Assembly: GCA_036011305.1 (NCBI GenBank)
Contig: DASCNA010000166.1
Span: 1-25,373 of the forward strand
Direction of reading: 5' to 3'
DNA length: 25,373 bases
Source of the DNA: DASCNA01 sp036011305
GTDB taxonomy: Bacteria > Verrucomicrobiota > Lentisphaeria > Victivallales > GWF2-38-69
The position numbers and the translations under genes were made by a program. Of this stretch, positions 24,362 to 25,373 are shown piece by piece; the stretch's first letter is position 1, and each line of letters opens with the position of its first letter. Under the pieces are notes generated by a model. That model saw nothing but the letters and a program-made list of their open reading frames with translations. It did no database searches and had not been told where the DNA came from.

Positions 24362-25108
24362 CTACTTATTTTCTTTCAGTGTTGCAGGTTTACTTGTTAT
24401 GCTCTGCTGTTCTAATAGAGCTTTTTCCTTTGCCAGGACTTTTATTTCTTTATTAAGCATTTCTACTCTTTTGTTGGCATACTCAGAAGCCTGTCTGTAA
24501 TTTTCTTTTGCATGTTCTGTCATTTTATCATGCATTTTACTTTGATTATCCAATTGCCTGTTAAGAGACTGAATTTGAGAATATAATAATTCAGTTTTGC
24601 TTTTATTATGTATTTGTAGAGTTTTGACTTTTTCTTTATGTGTGAAAAAAAGTTCATTCCTGTAAAGGTAACCGCTGATAAGAATAGCGATTATTATAAT
24701 AATCGCTATTATAGCTGTCCAGAAGGTAGAATGCCTTAAAATAGGCTGTTTTTCTTTTCTTTGGTTTATTAACTCTGAAATAATATCTTTATTTTGTTTT
24801 TCCAGTATTAATTCTGCATGCTTTAAAGTTTCTTTTTTCGTTTGGTCATGAGTTTGCAATTCATGGTCATTTGTCGCATTTGCCTCATTTTCGAGTTTTG
24901 TATTCTTTTTCTTACCAAGGTTTTCACTACTTTTAGTTATAAATGGATATTTTTTTATTAAATATTCAGGGTTAATTAAAACCTTATTTTTATCTTTTTG
25001 TATAATATCTGAGTCACTTTTGAATTGATCAATAAATCTTCTTATTGTTTTTTCTGATTTCCCTGTTGCTTCAATTGCTTCATTTACATTCAACCATGTT
25101 TCAATCAT
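24362..25108 (-). CDS. Hypothetical HTH - membrane helix - coiled-coil protein
   Basis: I do not recognise a named family. The N-terminal 60 residues look like a small winged-helix/HTH or MerR-type DNA-binding domain (WLNVNEAIEATGKSEKTIRRF, then NPEYLIKKYPF). A charged linker (65-130) leads to one strong membrane helix (about 133-154, IIAIIIIIAILISGY). A helix rich in Gln, Lys and Glu (about 165-235, SQIQSLNRQLDNQSK onward) probably forms a coiled coil outside the membrane. This fits a membrane-tethered DNA-binding protein. Residue numbers count from an ATG at 25123; I prefer the ATG at 25108 (248 aa) because GGAG sits nine bases upstream. A hairpin at 24293-24337 could end its transcript. 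Confidence 0.6.
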   Translation of the reverse strand: MIETWLNVNEAIEATGKSEKTIRRFIDQFKSDSDIIQKDKNKVLINPEYLIKKYPFITKSSENLGKKKNTKLENEANATNDHELQTHDQTKKETLKHAELILEKQNKDIISELINQRKEKQPILRHSTFWTAIIAIIIIIAILISGYLYRNELFFTHKEKVKTLQIHNKSKTELLYSQIQSLNRQLDNQSKMHDKMTEHAKENYRQASEYANKRVEMLNKEIKVLAKEKALLEQQSITSKPATLKENK

Positions 25109-25373
25109 TAAATTGTTCTCCATTCTTATTGGACTAATTTAAAATTACTCTATCAAGTATCTTTTTTGGTCTTTATTAGGACAATGTCTAGGTCGATTAT
25201 ATTAAGACTAAGTCAAATAATCAATATTGATAGTTCTTAATATTGGAAGGAAAATATAATAAAATAAAAAAGACTACTTGATTAGTGTCATTAAAATGTT
25301 GTATAATTTCATATTATGAATTAGAATTGTTTATTATAAAATTCTATATTTAAGATATTTATACTTAAAATAA
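25109..25373. other. Gene-free right end
   Basis: AT-rich sequence upstream of the HTH-coiled-coil gene, probably holding its promoter. I see no gene, RNA or repeat here beyond a short AATATT inverted pair near 25220-25245. Confidence 0.4.

Overview
The window is AT-rich bacterial DNA. Lines I counted in the housekeeping genes are about 30% G+C. The gene set points to a cell with a Gram-negative-type envelope: a GmhA-like sugar-phosphate isomerase, UppS, CdsA, an LPS-core-kinase-like protein, and a giant protein fusing MFS, acyltransferase and acyl-ACP synthetase domains. I cannot name the phylum from sequence alone. The CdsA signature lacks its usual His and Arg, a variant I associate loosely with PVC-type bacteria; this is only a weak hint.

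Region 1 (1-5615, all minus strand) reads gmhA-like > uppS > cdsA (tightly packed or overlapping), then a PhzE-type ADIC synthase, then glmS. GlmS is cut at residue 435, where the DNA folds back: bases 1-86 are an exact reverse complement of 615-700. Region 2 (5616-8057) is an AT-rich divergent gap with repeated TGTTAATAA-like boxes, followed by dnaN-recF on the plus strand and an intrinsic terminator overlapping the recF stop. The strand switch next to dnaN-recF makes the gap a candidate origin or control region. Region 3 (8012-16401) alternates strands with convergent, slightly overlapping gene ends: a membrane-anchored transglutaminase-like protein lacking the expected Cys (-), the MFS/PlsC/acyl-ACP synthetase fusion (+), an RsbU-type PP2C phosphatase (-), then a TPR protein overlapping a WaaP/Kdo-kinase-like protein (+).

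Region 4 (16478-about 24340) starts with a tRNA(CAT) that looks like tRNA-Ile2 and behaves like an accessory island. It holds a secreted GH72-like beta-1,3-glucanosyltransferase (a family best known from fungi), a GC-rich islet that folds like a terminator-ended small RNA, an XRE regulator with three PAS-like domains, a broken or uncertain small gene, and an MgtA-type P-type ATPase with a long upstream region. Three copies of a 25-27 bp near-palindrome flank the glucanase and the XRE gene. A degenerate copy (26/33) of the tRNA 3' end lies at 24305-24337, possibly the far island boundary. The glucanase and XRE genes are visibly richer in G+C than the housekeeping genes. Upstream of mgtA is an unannotated 22-codon ORF with a strong Shine-Dalgarno sequence and a Pro-rich end. 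Region 5 (24362-25373) holds an HTH-TM-coiled-coil protein and a gene-free end.

The best candidates for something undescribed are the dispersed near-palindromes with the structured RNA islet, the bacterial GH72-like enzyme, the isolated PhzE-type enzyme, and the putative mgtA leader.
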